From Auanema rhodensis (lineage: Eukaryota; Nematoda; Chromadorea; Rhabditida; Rhabditidae): DNA of 64,000 nucleotides. The notes under the pieces are model-generated. The model was given only the letters and a program-made list of their open reading frames with translations, did no database searches and was not told where the DNA came from. A program made the position numbers and the translations under genes. The stretch lies in contig OZ059895.1 in assembly GCA_964057225.1 (NCBI GenBank), positions 8,556,001 through 8,620,000 on the forward strand, written 5' to 3'. This document shows, piece after piece, positions 25,310-38,570 of this stretch (the stretch's first letter is position 1; every line of letters starts with the position of its first letter).

Positions 25310-26352
25310 CTAGCTGCTATATGTGGTTTGTTGTAAAACCATATCGCGAATATCACCTTCCTGCTCTACTAGAGCGTACCCGTTAGCCGTATCAAAAGCT
25401 TTTATGATTTGAGCCATACTTTCCTTTTTCCTAACATCCAGAGGTAAAAATGACACTAGATCGAAATCGGAAATAATCTAAAAAAGCTCAAAAATATTTT
25501 TATCAATGAAAACGAATTTCAAACCTGACATATTGCTTGGTTTAAGGATTGGTGTCTCTCTAATCCAGGAACATCCTATAACGCAATAATAAAATTGCGA
25601 TATAAATAAATTACATACATTGAGAAGCTCAAGAAGTTTTTTAACATCGGGTAGTTGTAGAAAGTACTCCAAATTGAAAGACGCGTTTTCATCGAATAGA
25701 TCTATTTTTGACAAAACGTTCACCTGTGGCATTTCCAAGGAAACCATCGTGGCTGAATTGAACTAATTTCAAATTCTCAGATAAAATATGGACTTACACA
25801 AAGTAGACATCACAACAGATATAAATTTAGATGCATCTGAGCAATAAAGAGAATCAGCTAAATGTACAGCGCATAACCGTATTCCCGCGGCTTCCAAATG
25901 CCTAATAACCTAAACTATATTCAATTACTGAAATATCAAATTATTCAACTCACTCTCCAAAGTTCTCCTTCACTTTTATAAAGTTCTAGCTGTCCGGGAC
26001 AGTCTAATATAATGTATTTACCCTTATTTGCTAATATTTTATTCAAAAGCCATCCTGGATTTCTACACAAAGTTTCGATGCAGTATTTAAGAGAACCATT
26101 GGGACCAAGTCCGAGTCTATCCATAACTTCTTCAACAGTGATCAATTCCTATTATTGTTAATGTAATTTAGAAATAAGATTAATTAGCTAAACCTTAATA
26201 TCATAGTTAGCTTCGTACTCATTATTGTCATTTGCGGGGTCAAGATTAAAAATGCAAAACTCTCTATTCAGTTGGGAGAATATATCCGACAGACCAGTAC
26301 AAAAGGTTGATTTTCCTGCACCCGGAGCTCCAATAACAAGTATTCCATACAT
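25310..26352 (-). CDS. GPN2: GPN-loop GTPase 2
   Basis: GPN GTPases are essential for cytoplasmic assembly and nuclear import of RNA polymerase II (and III). Six exons (26352-26194, 26148-25954, 25909-25798, 25752-25619, 25575-25525, 25477-25310) give 272 residues, a little shorter than the human protein (310). All signature elements are present: P-loop GAPGAGKST (about residues 8-16), NLDPAND, the defining Gly-Pro-Asn loop in LGLGPNGSLKYCIE, switch DCPGQLELY and base-recognition LSKIDL. The block VMDRLGLGPNG fits GPN2 better than GPN1 or GPN3. It is divergent from the ariadne gene, with 478 bases between the ATGs. Confidence 0.92.
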
Positions 26353-26830
26353 GATTTTTTCACATTTAACGGAAGAGAATATGCAAAATTCATATTTTTC
26401 AAAATAACTCTAAGAAAAAGCAAAATCGTGGCGGGACCATTTTCGCCTTCTAAATGTGCTCACGGGCCGTGGAATTTGCGTCTTCATCGTCACGTGCAAG
26501 TTGTTTTTTTTAATATTTAAAGTTATAATCAAACCAATATATTAAAAATATTCTGCTCAAAAATTAGGATATCATTACTGTATTTTTTTAATGTCGTATT
26601 AAACTATCTGTTACTTTTTATATTTATCTATTTTCCGTATTTACGATGTAGTTACATAAAGTCATGCTTGTTTACGCAAAATAAAAAGCTAGTTTTCATT
26701 CTTTTCTCATTCCTATTTTAGGAGTTAACAGTTTATTATTTATTCTTGAAAGCTAATTGTTCACTTAATTAGATATTTGCGTATTATTCAAATTTTTTTA
26801 GCATACGTTTATGCATATTTTGCCTCTAGA
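26353..26830. promoter_or_regulatory. shared divergent promoter region of GPN2 and ariadne
   Basis: 478 bases separate two head-to-head ATGs (26352 on minus, 26831 on plus). It begins with a GC-richer block near 26425-26500, next to GPN2, and becomes AT-rich towards ariadne. A bidirectional promoter is inferred from position only. Confidence 0.45.
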
Positions 26831-28975
26831 ATGGCGGAAGAATATGATGAAGATTTCAATTATTCTGACTCAGGTAGTGAGAACAATGATAATCAGGTAA
26901 TTCATTTTTGTCATTATTTTTTTTTCACTATTCGACTCGGTCGGTCATGAATTGTTCTGTCAGTTCTGAGTTTGATTCTTTCCAGGTTTTCATATTAAAC
27001 CTAAATATATATATAATATTAAAAAATTATTTTTGAGGGATTGAGTGAAGATGATGGGATTGAGATGGAACAGGAAGATTGTTCTATAAATACTAAAGAT
27101 AGTGCCATTCTGGAGCGATCTGTATGCTACTTATACTTTTTTGATATTATTTTCAATGAATAGGTGATGACAAATGAGGATCTCATTCGTGATATGAATG
27201 ATTCTATTGCCGAAGTTGCCATGATATTACGGATCAACGCTGGAACCTGTAGAATTCTTTTAAATAAATTTAATTGGAACAAAGAAAGTTTATTGGAACG
27301 GTAGCTTTAATTACATAATTTGCTTTTAATTCCATATTTTATAGTTATTATGAAAATCCCGATACGGATGCTTTTCTCAAGTCATACAAAGTTTGTCTCA
27401 TTCATAAATTCTATCACTTTATTATTGCTCTTATAGGTCATACCAAGTATAGATTTCCCTAAACCCCCGAATAATGATGAATGCATAGTATGTTGTACAA
27501 ATTTACCTCTTAGTGGTCTTCAATGTAACCATTGGTGCTGTAGCCCTTGCTGGGAAACGTATCTCAACACAAAGGTATTTTGCCATATAATTTATCAAAT
27601 AATGCTTAAAAATAATAGATTATGAACGACAACACTGCTGATATACAATGCTTTGCATTTGACTGTCCTCTTCTTATAGAAGATGAAAAGGTTTTGCTAT
27701 TTTTATTTCCCAGTTAACGTTATTGTGTTTAGGTTTTGTCATATATAACTAGAGACGATGTTCGCTCAGCGTATCGTCGCCTAATGGTTAATAGTTTTGT
27801 CGAGTCGAACAGATTAGTAAAGTGGTGTCCTGGGCCCGATTGTGGAAAAGCCATAAAAGTGGATTGTTAGATATACTCTAGATTAATATTTTCCGTTATA
27901 GGTTGCTCAAGCTGAAGCGCGACCTGTTGTATGTTCTTGTAATACCTGTTTCTGTTTTGGATGTGCACATGAATGGCATGAACCAGTTAATTGCCGTCTT
28001 CTTAAACTCTGGCTAAAAAAATGCAATGATGATAGTGAAACTAGTAATTGGATTAATGCGAACACCAAAGAATGTCCAAAGTGTCAGGTATGCTTATGTG
28101 CTCGTATGCAAAACGGTAATTTTTCGTCAGGTTACCATTGAAAAAGATGGTGGTTGTAATCACATGACATGTAAAAATGCTGTCTGTAAGATGGAATTTT
28201 GCTGGATGTGCTTAGGACCTTGGGAGCCTCATGGAAGTGCTTGGTACAGTTGTAATAGGTAAGCCCGTATCTCAACTAAAAGTTTATTTGGTACCCTGTA
28301 GATATGATGATACCAATGCCAAAAAGGCAAGAGACGCACAAGAACGATCTCGAGCTGCATTGCAGCGGTATCTTCATTATTATAACCGATACATGAATCA
28401 TCAAGCAAGTTTGAAATTGGAAAATAAGGTATAGCTCTTTGCATATTCTGTTTTTAATTTGGGTTTTCCTTTAGCTTTATGCTACTGTCAAATCAAAGAT
28501 GGAACTGATGCAGCAACAGTCTATGTCTTGGATAGAGGTTATATTTGTTTGTTCTTGCTGATCAATTTATTTTAATTCAGGTTCAATTTCTTAGAAAAGC
28601 TGTTGATGTTCTATCGGAATGTAGGCGAACCCTTATGTATACATATGCTTTTGCTTATTATCTACAACATGACAATCAATCTATAATTTTTGAAGATAAT
28701 CAAAAGGTTTTTTTAAAACTAAGTATTTAATATTCATTGTTTACTTTCCAGGATCTCGAAATAGCTACTGAGCAACTTTCTGAATTTTTGGAAAGAGATT
28801 TACCTAACGAAAATTTAGTAACATTGAAGCAAAAGGTAATTTTAAAAAATATATATTTTATTTTCAAATTCTTCAGGTGCAAGATAAGTACAGGTATGTT
28901 GATAAGCGTCGACTGGTGTTATTGAAGCATTGTCAAGAAGGTGCTGAACGAGAATCTTGGAAATTCACAGAATAA
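26831..28975 (+). CDS. ari-1: ariadne-1 type RBR E3 ubiquitin ligase
   Basis: Fourteen exons encode 493 residues, close to fly ari-1 and human ARIH1. After an acidic N-terminus ([20 protein letters not shown]) comes a UBA-like region, RING1 ([20 protein letters not shown]), the in-between-RING domain, and RING2, where the active-site Cys is in [10 protein letters not shown] and the block continues [17 protein letters not shown] helical C-terminal Ariadne domain follows. RBR ligases accept ubiquitin from an E2 on the RING2 Cys and then pass it to substrates; ARIH1 homologues act with neddylated cullin-RING ligases. All zinc ligands and the catalytic Cys are intact. Final exon 28877-28975. Confidence 0.95.
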
Positions 28976-29484
28976 TAATTTGAAATATTAGTACCTTAAC
29001 CCATACCCTCTAATATATACAAATACAGCATAGTACACATAAGTGTGCAGATATAATAGTTATACTAAATACTCTATGAGTGTTGCAATTGTCACAAATT
29101 GAACAGGAATACTGGTCGTTGTATTTAAAATCCAAATGTAATTACTTTAATGTATATTCTTTTTTTACAGGTTTTACCCTCACAGTTATATTATATCATT
29201 TGTTTTATAATAGGGTATTACTTAACTTATTAGACCGAGTACCACGCATCTTGTCACTTAGAAATTTATGTTCTCATTATTTTAGAAACAAGACATGCTT
29301 CTCAAAGTTTTTAAGTTGGCGCTAAAGGTTCCTCAAGTCATAAAATGTCTATAAATGAATATTTTGTTTTTTTATATTAAAGTAAACAGGCAGTTAGAGC
29401 TCTGGTCAAGACTATTTAATATATTTCCTCAGCTTTTGTTAAAATCTTAAATATAGGTTACATTCAAGAAAACAATAACTAAAA
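28976..29484. other. intergenic gap
   Basis: AT-rich DNA between the ariadne stop and the PRP31 start, on the same strand. An open frame at 29080-29325 is Leu/Phe-rich, has no splice or family support, and probably reflects base composition. Confidence 0.5.
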
Positions 29485-31477
29485 ATGTCTTTGGCCGAAG
29501 AGTTAATGGCAGATTTTGATGATGATGAGGATGATGTTGAGGAAATGGATGCTGCAGATGATGTAATGAGGGAAACGAAGCGAATTTGACTAGTGTATGC
29601 TTTATAGGTGAAAAAGGAGGAAGAAATTGAAGAAGCTACTGAAATATCGATACCATTATATGCTACCGTGTTTGATGTTGCAAAATTGTCGGGAACAGAG
29701 AAGTAATTTTCTGAAAATTTACTGTTTTAAATCATTCAATTATAGTTATCGCGGTCTTGTCCTCTCTCTTCATCAAGAATTGGGTAGACCGGAAGATGTG
29801 CATGTTACTGCTCCTTTGGAAGCAGACCCTCAATATCAGCTCATCGTTAAACTATCACATGTATGACGGATTTATTTTGTATTTGATTATAATTTCAATT
29901 TTCAGTTGGCTGCTGACATTGACAACGAAATTCACGTAATCCACAAGTTTGTAAGAGACAAGTACGAAAAACGATTCCCTGAATTGGAAACCCTTGTTCC
30001 TAATCCTTTGGAGTATTTAGCTGCTGTTAAGTTATTAGGAAACGAAATCAATACTAAAGGACAGAATAAAGTTTTTTTTTCATAAATACATCTTAATTTT
30101 TTGTCCATTACAGGAATTGCTCGGACAAATTCTTGCTCCAGCCACTTGTATTGTAGTATCTGTTACTGCTTCTACTACCCAAGGAAAAGTTTTAGAGCAA
30201 GATGAACTTAGTGCTATCAATGAAGCCTGTGATTTAGCTGAGCGATTACATAATGTATGGTTCAATCATTAGAAATTTTGATCTGTATTATCTTCAGGAT
30301 CGTGTTGCTATGTACAGATTGATCGAATTACGGATGGCTTTAATTGCTCCGAACTTGGTGAACTTGTTAGGTGCCCATACTACTGCTTTATTGGTACAAA
30401 TCAAATTCAATTTTTTGAAAATCATATTCTTCTGACCTAGGTTTCTCAAGCAGGAGGATTAGCTCCATTATCAAGAATGCCTGCATGTAACATTCAAGTA
30501 TTAGGAAAACAAAAAAAAGCTTTGTCCGGTTTCTCCTCATCAATGGTTAACCAACACGTTGGATTCGTCTATTACCATCCGTTAGTTCAAAGCTTGCCGC
30601 CTGATTTGAAACAGTAAGCATATATGCATGTTTATAAATGTACTTAAAAAAATAATATAGGAAAGCCATGAAAGTTCTTGCTGCTAAAACTACACTAGCA
30701 GCACGCGTAGACTCCTTACATCAGTCTCCTGATGGTAGTATTGGCCGCGAGCTTCTTGAACAGGTTTTTTTCTACATTTTGTTGCATTTATTATCGCTAT
30801 TATGTTTAGGTTGAAAAGAAATATGAAAAAATGCAGGAGCCTCCACCAGTTAAATTCCAAAAAGCTTTACCTAAGCCATTAGATAAAGCTAGCAAGAAAA
30901 GAGGAGGTAACAACTCGTTTTCTTTCAATGTTACGTTTGCAATGAATGCTTTTCAGGACGAAGAGCACGTAAAATGAAAGAACGTCTTGGTCTGACTGAT
31001 TTACGCAAGAGTGCTAACAGAATGAACTTCGGAGAACTAGGAGAAGATGTGATGCAAGATCACATGGGCTTCGATCTTGGACAAGTGCTTTGCAAAATTG
31101 GAAAAATGTGCTTAATCTTTGCCATCTTAGGCCAAAACTGGAAACGTTACGGGTGGTCGGATTCGCACTGCTGCCGTTGATAACAAAACAAGAGTTCGTA
31201 TGTCGAACAAACTGCAGAAACAGATGGAGCGCCAGCGAGCACTGGGCGGAGTTTCCAGTATTAGGAATAAGGTTAGCTTTTCTGCAGATTTTAACGTTAT
31301 ATTCGAGAGTTTTAGGTTGCTGGTACAGCGTCGTCTGTTACATTTACTCCTATTCAAGGCTTGGAAATTGTTAATCCTACAGCTAAAGAAACATCTGGCA
31401 GTTCCACTTCTACTTATTTCTCTTCCTCTGCAACTTTCATGAAAGTTGAACCTAAAATGGAATTAGGAATGGAATAA
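29485..31477 (+). CDS. prp-31: pre-mRNA splicing factor PRP31 (U4/U6 snRNP)
   Basis: PRP31 binds the 15.5K-U4 snRNA complex and tethers U4/U6 to U5 in the tri-snRNP. Twelve exons give 497 residues (human protein 499). Visible: an acidic N-terminus; the coiled-coil/NOSIC part; the Nop domain (TASTTQGKVLEQDELSAINE, LIAPNLVNLLGAHTTALL, GGLAPLSRMPACNIQVLG); the VDSLHQSPDG segment; a basic patch (KKRGGRRARKMKERLGLTDL) containing the probable nuclear signal; and the C-terminal GTASSVTFTPIQGLEIVNP block. All family blocks are in order with no frameshift. Final exon 31316-31477. Confidence 0.97.
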
Positions 31478-32153
31478 TTAATTAAAAATTGTTAAATTGT
31501 TGTTATTGTATGACTTGGTCTCTTGGAACTATACGGCGTATAAACCTCTTCCTTTTTTATAATTTTTGTTGGTTAATAACATGAATCTTCATACACAACA
31601 CAGCTCTTAGTGGTCTTTATTCAATTATTGTCTTGAAGAGCAAAACTTGAAACATTCTTCATATCATATATCTTCAAGTTTTATAGTGCTATTCGTTTAG
31701 TACTTCTACCTAATGAGAAAACTCAAAGCCGATGCGCCAATTGAGTTACAATGACGAAGATTGAAGAGCAGGAAGTCCAATTCGAAATGGTGAATGAAGT
31801 CAGGAGAGAGAGAGATGTAGCTTGGCTTTGTCAATACTGATTAATTTTTTCTTTCTTCTCTTCTGATTCGTAATATTTTTTTATATTTTTCGTTTTTGTG
31901 CTTTACTTCATTAACTAGTTCTATATTCATTTTTTTTATTTTTAACGTTTTAACAAAATTTTCCAACTAAATATGTTAAGAATTCGTTATTATAACAATT
32001 TTACTTTCAAATTATTATTGAAGAGAAAATGCGTCAGCCTTCAGTTATGTTAGCTTAACATATCCGTTTCCGTTTCCGGTCCTGAATTTGACGCCTTGTG
32101 TCGTCGCATATGATGTTTCTCTGAAGGAGAAAAACAACTTTCAATTTGTATGG
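31478..32153. other. intergenic gap
   Basis: Holds the PRP31 3' flank and the upstream DNA of the channel gene. No other feature was recognised. Confidence 0.5.
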
Positions 32154-34123
32154 ATGGAAATTATTATGTTTTTTGGAGCATTCTTCAGTATATTTCGACT
32201 GATAGAAGGCTCGGATTGTGGAAATATTGAATCAGAAGCAATAGTAGAACGTTTGATGGCAAATTATAGCAGGTAAAACGCAATAAAACTTAAAGTAAAA
32301 TCACTTTCGGATTATCTAGATCTGAAATTCCTGAACCATGGCCCGTCCCAGTTCAAGTAGAAGTTACCGTACAAGATGTTATGGAGTTATCTGTTCTAAG
32401 TAATAGTTTCTCGGCAGATATATGGTTCAGGTTCAGATTTAATTCATTGAGAATATATAAGAACTGTTCGTCTTAAGCTCTATTTGGCATGATCCACGTT
32501 TAGCATTTTCTCATCTAGATAATTGTCGTAAAAATTTATCTTTTGATGATAAATTTGAAAATGTTAGTTTATAAGATATCTTATAGTTTTTTTATTTTTT
32601 AATATTCATCATATCTTTATATCAGGTATTATGGTCACCTAATGTTTGTATTGTTAATACAAAATCAACTGAAGTTCATATGTCACCTAAACCTAATGTG
32701 CTTTTAATGATTTTACCGAATGGGACTGTTTGGCTGAATTATAGAGTTAAAGTACAGTCACCATGTGCTATGAATCTAGCAAGATTTCCAATTGATCAAC
32801 AAGTATGTTCATTGGTTAGTTATTATTATTATTTATTATTTATTATAATATTTATTAAGGTGTTTGAAAGTTATTCATATAATACAGCAACAGTAAGAGT
32901 TGATTGGATGCCAAATCCTGTTACAGTTCTTAATGAGTTATCTCTTCCTGATTTTGATTTATTATCTTTACAAACATTTAAACACACAGAAGTATAATAT
33001 CATGTTCAACAGATTATTTCATGAGCACATCCGTTTCCAGGAATACAAAGCTGGTCAGTGGTATAGATTGACTGTAGAATTTCGTTTCAGAAGACGTTAC
33101 GGTTTCTATATCCTACAGGTTCATAAAGATCTTTTTTTATTGTTGAAAATGAACTTACACCTCTTTCAGATGTATTTTCCAACTTATATTTCAGTCTTCA
33201 TTTCGTGGATAGCCTTCTGTATCGATACTAAAGCTTTGCCAGCTCGGATTGTGCTTGGAGTTAATTCGTTGATGTCATTGACATTTCAGGTAAAATAAAA
33301 ATTAAAAACCAAATGCATTATTTCTCGTATAGTTTGGAAATATTATCCGTTCATTACCTCCAGTATCATATATTAAAGCTATTGATATATGGATGTTTAC
33401 TTGTGTAGCATTTATATTCGCTTCTTTAGTAGAACTGGCATATGTTGCTTATCAGGTTAGTCAATCAGCTTAAAAACTGTTTTCAACTGTGTTTCGACGA
33501 GTATCACTCTAATTTTTATTTTGAGCTAAAATGACAAACATTTAGTTGCGTGACATATTCAATGTTAGATAGCTTTGATAACTAATTTTCCTTGAAAATT
33601 TTCTAAATTCATTTCCAAGGTTAAAACATAATTACGTCATACTAGAATAAAACTATTTTAATTAATTTACCAATAGGATAAGAAACTCATTCTGCGAACA
33701 AGCAAGTGGAATCCAACTTTTAATGCTGTCTTACACTTTCTTAGAACATTTGATCCACTGGCTGAAACGGCTCATGTAGCTAATGAAGTACCTGAAGTAT
33801 TTATAATTGTTGTAACAAGTAATTGAAGTAAAGTTGTATAGGCTCCTCCACCAAGACAATCTTATTTCGAGGATGAAGAAGAAACTTACCTAGAAGATGA
33901 ATTAGCTCAACATCGTCAACGGATGTATCTTCGACGCAAAAATAGTCTTTTAGATTTTGGAAGCAGAGTTGATCGTATATCTTTTATAGCTTTTCCTTTA
34001 GTAAGTTCCAATAACTTTTAAATAAATATAGAATTTGTCATATTTCAGTGTTTCTTCGTTTTCAATGTAGTATACTGGAGTTACTTTCTTCAAGATGAAA
34101 CCCCTATTTCTACTACGTCATGA
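32154..34123 (+). CDS. Cys-loop ligand-gated anion channel subunit (GABA/glycine-receptor-like orphan)
   Basis: Pentameric ligand-gated channel subunit of the plasma membrane. Eleven exons (first 32154-32272, last 34049-34123) give 436 residues. The N-terminus ([19 protein letters not shown]) is a signal peptide. The ligand-binding domain has the WF..IWHDPRL region and a canonical Cys loop, with Cys, 13 residues ([13 protein letters not shown]) and Cys. Four membrane spans follow; the segment entering TM2 is [18 protein letters not shown]. The Pro-Ala-Arg preceding TM2 is the hallmark of anion-selective members. There is no second Cys pair of the glycine/glutamate-gated type. The TM3-TM4 loop is acidic then basic ([23 protein letters not shown]). 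The ligand cannot be assigned; it looks closest to nematode orphan GABA-receptor-like (ggr/lgc) subunits. The start was chosen because it begins the signal peptide. Confidence 0.9.
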
Positions 34124-35314
34124 CATCTTCTTTGACCTATTGTACAGAAATAAATTATATTAAAACAACCCAAATAATTTGATTTAAACAAAAACTTTGA
34201 TTAGATACAAGGTATAGTATCATACTCTCTTCTAAACTAGACTGTTTTTATATTGTCGCATGTATAAAGTTTTTAAAATTGAATCAATATTTTGTAATAA
34301 TTTTTAAATAATATCATATAAAGATATTTGAAAAAGAATAATAAATGAAACCCTTACTATAAACATTTAGAAGAAGTTGTTTTGGTTCACATGACATTTT
34401 TTATCAGTGATATGGTTAAAAATGCTCGGATTGCATGGGAATAGGTTCTAAGTCGGGAGTTAGATATATATCAGTTAAAGTGAGCTGGAGAACAAAATCA
34501 GAGAAAAAAATGAAATAGTGTGAGAATAATAGCGAGAATGGGAAAGAAAGTTAAAAGAGACTGAGAGAGAAAAAACAAAAAAGAGACAAAGAGGGAGAAT
34601 TAGAGATAAAAGTCCGGCTTGATAAGGAAACTGTTATACATCATAGGACAGCCTAACAAATTGCGCAACGGTTCTAGAGTGAAAAGCATTGTTCTGGGTT
34701 CATATCACAAAGTCATGCAAACAGTGATCATCAGGTGAGTACAGCTGATAGTCCAGCTCTTCCTTTGTGCACTATTCTCTAGCTTCTGATTCGTTTCTTC
34801 TCTTGTTACTTAAGCTTTTTTTTATATTGTTTATGTATTACTAACACCAAAAAATAAAATAAAAAAAGCAATTGAATGCATGATGATTTGTGATTGATTG
34901 CAGAAATTTCTTTGTTATTATATTAGATGACATTATTCAAATATGACCATTATTAGAACAACATTTGTCTCAAAAGTTTATTGAAAACTATTTTCAAATC
35001 AAATATGTACATTCACATGTTTTAATGTATAAATCAAATTATCATTTATAGTTTTTTTTTCCTTTTTGCATTATACAAAGTTCAATCTATTAACGTTGAC
35101 TGACATACTTATGTATATTAATGTCTAAATATGTTCTTTATCTATTTTAGTTATTTCAGAACTAAGTCGTATTCGTAATTTTTCGAAATCATTTTCTTCA
35201 TCTGACAAGAGCTCAGCTACCATATTTTTCTATTCATCAATATAGTTTAAAGTGTTCAATATATAAACATCTGCATTCGAAGATTCTTAACTTAGACACG
35301 TTCATTCATGAATA
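34124..35314. other. intergenic region
   Basis: About 1.2 kb, including a purine-rich block at 34495-34610. A donor-like sequence (atcatcag then gtgagt) near 34735 could end a non-coding first exon of the downstream transporter; there is no other support. Confidence 0.45.
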
Positions 35315-37978
35315 ATGGCAACTCGAACCGCAACCAGTACTTCTGCTCCCCTTGTAACTGATTATCGTGAGTACAATTCAAACATATTACTTCAAATCTT
35401 ATCAGAGCTAAATCAAAGAAAAAGCGACTATAAACTTGTGTACACAGAAATAAATTCTTCTTCTTGTATACTATGTAAATTTGTCAATTTTACACCGATC
35501 TTCTTAGTGCTTCCTTATCAAATAAAATTGGTGGGCGCAAAATTGATATCTTCTGATTATTTTATGGCCATCATAGTTTTGAACTTTGAGATTCATATAG
35601 CTTCTGTTAAGTTTATAAAAAGAAAGAATCTATATTAACTATTGTTTTTCTTCTAATCATTATTTATATTTTATAATTTTAGCATTATGGTCTTTCAATT
35701 CAATACGATTCCAAATTTTGGTCCTCATAGCTTTGGCTATGGCTGTATTCGCTTTAATAAGAGGATCTCTGTCTATGGCACTTGTATGCATGATAGAATT
35801 GTAAGTTAATTCAAATATTCAATTTCTAATAATCTACTTTCTCAATAGACCATCAAACTCTTCTGATATCAGTGAACCTACTGTAAGTTGCCAACTGTAT
35901 TCCAACTATTGGATTGAATTTTATTTCAGTCACCCTATAGAGTAACATGGAGCGTAGAACATCAAGCCGAGGTTCACACAAGTTTTTATGTTGGAGCTTT
36001 GTTTTCAGTTTTTTTGGCTGGTCATTTAGTTAAAAAGTAGGAATATACATAGGTAAAAGATTTATATTATAATATTATATTATTATAGACATGGAGCTAA
36101 GAAAACAATGGCACTTGGCATCATATTGAATATTTTTGGATCTATTGTTATTCCTTTTTGTGTTATATTTCTGAAGTCTTACGTAGCTGTGATGATTCCA
36201 CGTTTTCTAACAGGTCTTGGAAGTGGTATTTCTTCAACTTTAACTTTTCCAACAGACAGTAAATTTCTTTGAGGTTTTGCAATTCCATGTGGTTCTGTTA
36301 TAATAACAAGATGGTTTCCTATTTCTGAGAAAAGCACAGCTATGGCTTTATTTACAACCGGTAGGGGTTTGAACATTGAATAAATTTGTTTATTCCAAAA
36401 ATAAACAAGTAAACAAAATCATTTCAAGGTAATCAAATTGGTATTGCTGCTGCAATGGTTTTAACCGCAAAGTTTTGCTTATTAGATTCTATTTTCGGTG
36501 GTTGGCCAATAGCTTTTATTTTGTACGGTAATACACATATACATTAATATTAATATTAAACTAAATTAATTTAATTTTTAGGAATTATTGGAGCTGTATT
36601 CTTACTAATTTGGTTTTTACGAACTACGGATAAGCCACGTAATTCTAAATACATTACTGCAGCAGAATTAGAATATATTGTTGGATCACGTGAGAATCGT
36701 AAACGCACTAATACAATAATGGTTCCAACTCCATATAAAATGGTTTGATTTACTTTAATTTTTAATTTTAAATTCTTGTTATAGATATTCAAATCATATT
36801 GTGTTTTTGCTATTTGTATTTGTTCATTTGCTCAATCTTTTGTCATCGTTGGATTAATTACATATCTACCCTCATACTATCAGTCTGTTTTGAAGCTGAG
36901 TATTGGCAACGTAAGAAAAATGGAATATTATATTCTAACATACTCAAAATGGTTTGGTTGAATATACCATCCGTTTATTGCACGAACAGTTGCATTCCTG
37001 ACATATGAGCTTTTTCTAGAATGGGATATGGTCATCTGTTCCATTTTTCGTTCAAATATTCACAAAAATACTTTTCGGAATTGTCGCCGACAATTTAAAG
37101 AAACGGCGTATTTCAGCTTGCTTAATTACAAAGGTATCTAATGCTATTGGTAAGATTTAATTTCTGAATCTTTTTCAAAATTTAAACTTCTAGCAAGCTT
37201 TGGAACTGCCATTTGTATACTATTGGTCTCCGTTCTTGGAGAGAATGATCAAATTTTGATTATGATACTGATGTGCATGTCCATGGGCTGCTTGTCAGGA
37301 TATGTAGCTGGTTACAATACTAGTATCGTTACTGTAGCCCCCCAGGTTTTTGATCTAACAATGATATAACTTTTACATTTAAACTTTTCAGTTCACAGCA
37401 TTTGTGTCTTCATATTCCCAAATATATTCACAAGCTGCGAGCACAATTGCTCCGTATCTCCTTGGCTCTATAACCAAACATGTATGATCAAACATCTGCA
37501 AAATATTTCTTTATTTTCTAATTCATTCAGAGCGAAGAGAGGGAATGGAAAATAGTCTTCTATCTCTTAGCTGGTATTCTTATCTCTTCCGGAATTGTCT
37601 TCCAATTCTTAGGCCATGGTATATACAGAAATCAAATGATCAATAAGTAATTTCATTTAGGTCGTAGCGAGTCATGGGGAGAAGTTGCATCACTCAATCC
37701 TTCTCTTCGTTTAAGCATGGCTTCGGTGAATATTGGCAATAGTACTCAATCAGAACAACTAAATGTTCACAAAACTAGCACTATTGATGACTTAAATGCG
37801 AAACTTCTCTCAGAATCAGAGCCTATACGAAAAAGAACACCAAGAGTTTCGTATAGTATAAGGTTCATTTAGATAAGAAAACCATAAAACAAATTATATT
37901 AGTTATAGCTGTCGAGAAGACGACACAACAGTATCGATGCCAATGGAAGACGTAGAAGATGATTGTATAGAAGAGTAG
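35315..37978 (+). CDS. SLC17-type major facilitator (organic anion/phosphate transporter)
   Basis: Fifteen exons encode 552 residues. The SLC17 family includes vesicular glutamate transporters, sialin and Na+/phosphate transporters. The N-terminus is short and soluble. TM1 (FQILVLIALAMAVFALIRGS) precedes a short lumenal loop with an NSS site. Family blocks follow: GLGSGFAIPCGSVIITRWFP (the usual GLGEG...P...RW block), TGNQIG, GGWPIAFILYGIIG, NGIWSSVPFF, and KHGAKK and NLKKRR in the cytosolic loops. About 12 membrane spans can be counted, and the C-terminal tail is long and acidic. The intron in the GLGSG block is 36226-36273 (48 bases); reading through it meets a stop. The first lumenal loop is shorter than usual. 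The substrate cannot be assigned. Confidence 0.88.
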
Positions 37979-38570
37979 TTTTTATAAGAACCTAAAATAA
38001 TAATTTATATCTAGTCATAAGAATATGTTAGATTTATTCAAAAAAACATATCGTAATCAACAACTCCAATCAATGTTCAAAGGAGTTAATCATTCAAATC
38101 TCATGTGATCTGTATTACTTGTTACACATTCCGTTGATTTTTTTTAATATTTCTATATTGCTATTTGAATAAACTTCAAATTATCTTCGTTATAATTTAA
38201 TTATTTCACAACATTGAAAACTTATAAACATTACCAGATTAGACAGTAATAAAACACGTTAAACCTCTGGTTGATTGTTAACTGAACTGATGAAATACGC
38301 GGGAATTTTAGGAGATTTGGGCAATATTATCGATTAATTAATTATGAATAAGAGTTAAGACTCTTTTCCCTATATATAATCGGAGCAATGTTTTTCGATT
38401 TTTTGAAGTTTTTTATGTGTGTAGATATGCAAATATATATTTTTTTCTCAAATTGAATCAAAATTTAATCTGAAATTACATTTTGAATAGTTCTGTATTT
38501 TGTTGCAGATTTATCAGAATATTCCTCAATTTTATTCTTTTGCAGGTATTTTATAATAAAATAAAATTCC
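37979..38570. other. intergenic gap with a probable trans-splice acceptor
   Basis: AT-rich DNA between the SLC17 and MYST genes, on the same strand. Near its right end a pyrimidine-rich acceptor (ttattcttttgcag, ending at 38545) sits 25 bases before the MYST ATG, with no credible donor close upstream. Confidence 0.5.

Noticed and set aside
34640-34760. A tRNA-like segment (gggttcatatcac)
   Set aside because: The T-loop pattern is not canonical and no matching acceptor or anticodon stem could be drawn.
36226-36273. A premature stop in the SLC17 gene
   Set aside because: A 48-base intron here restores the conserved GLGSG...P...RW block.
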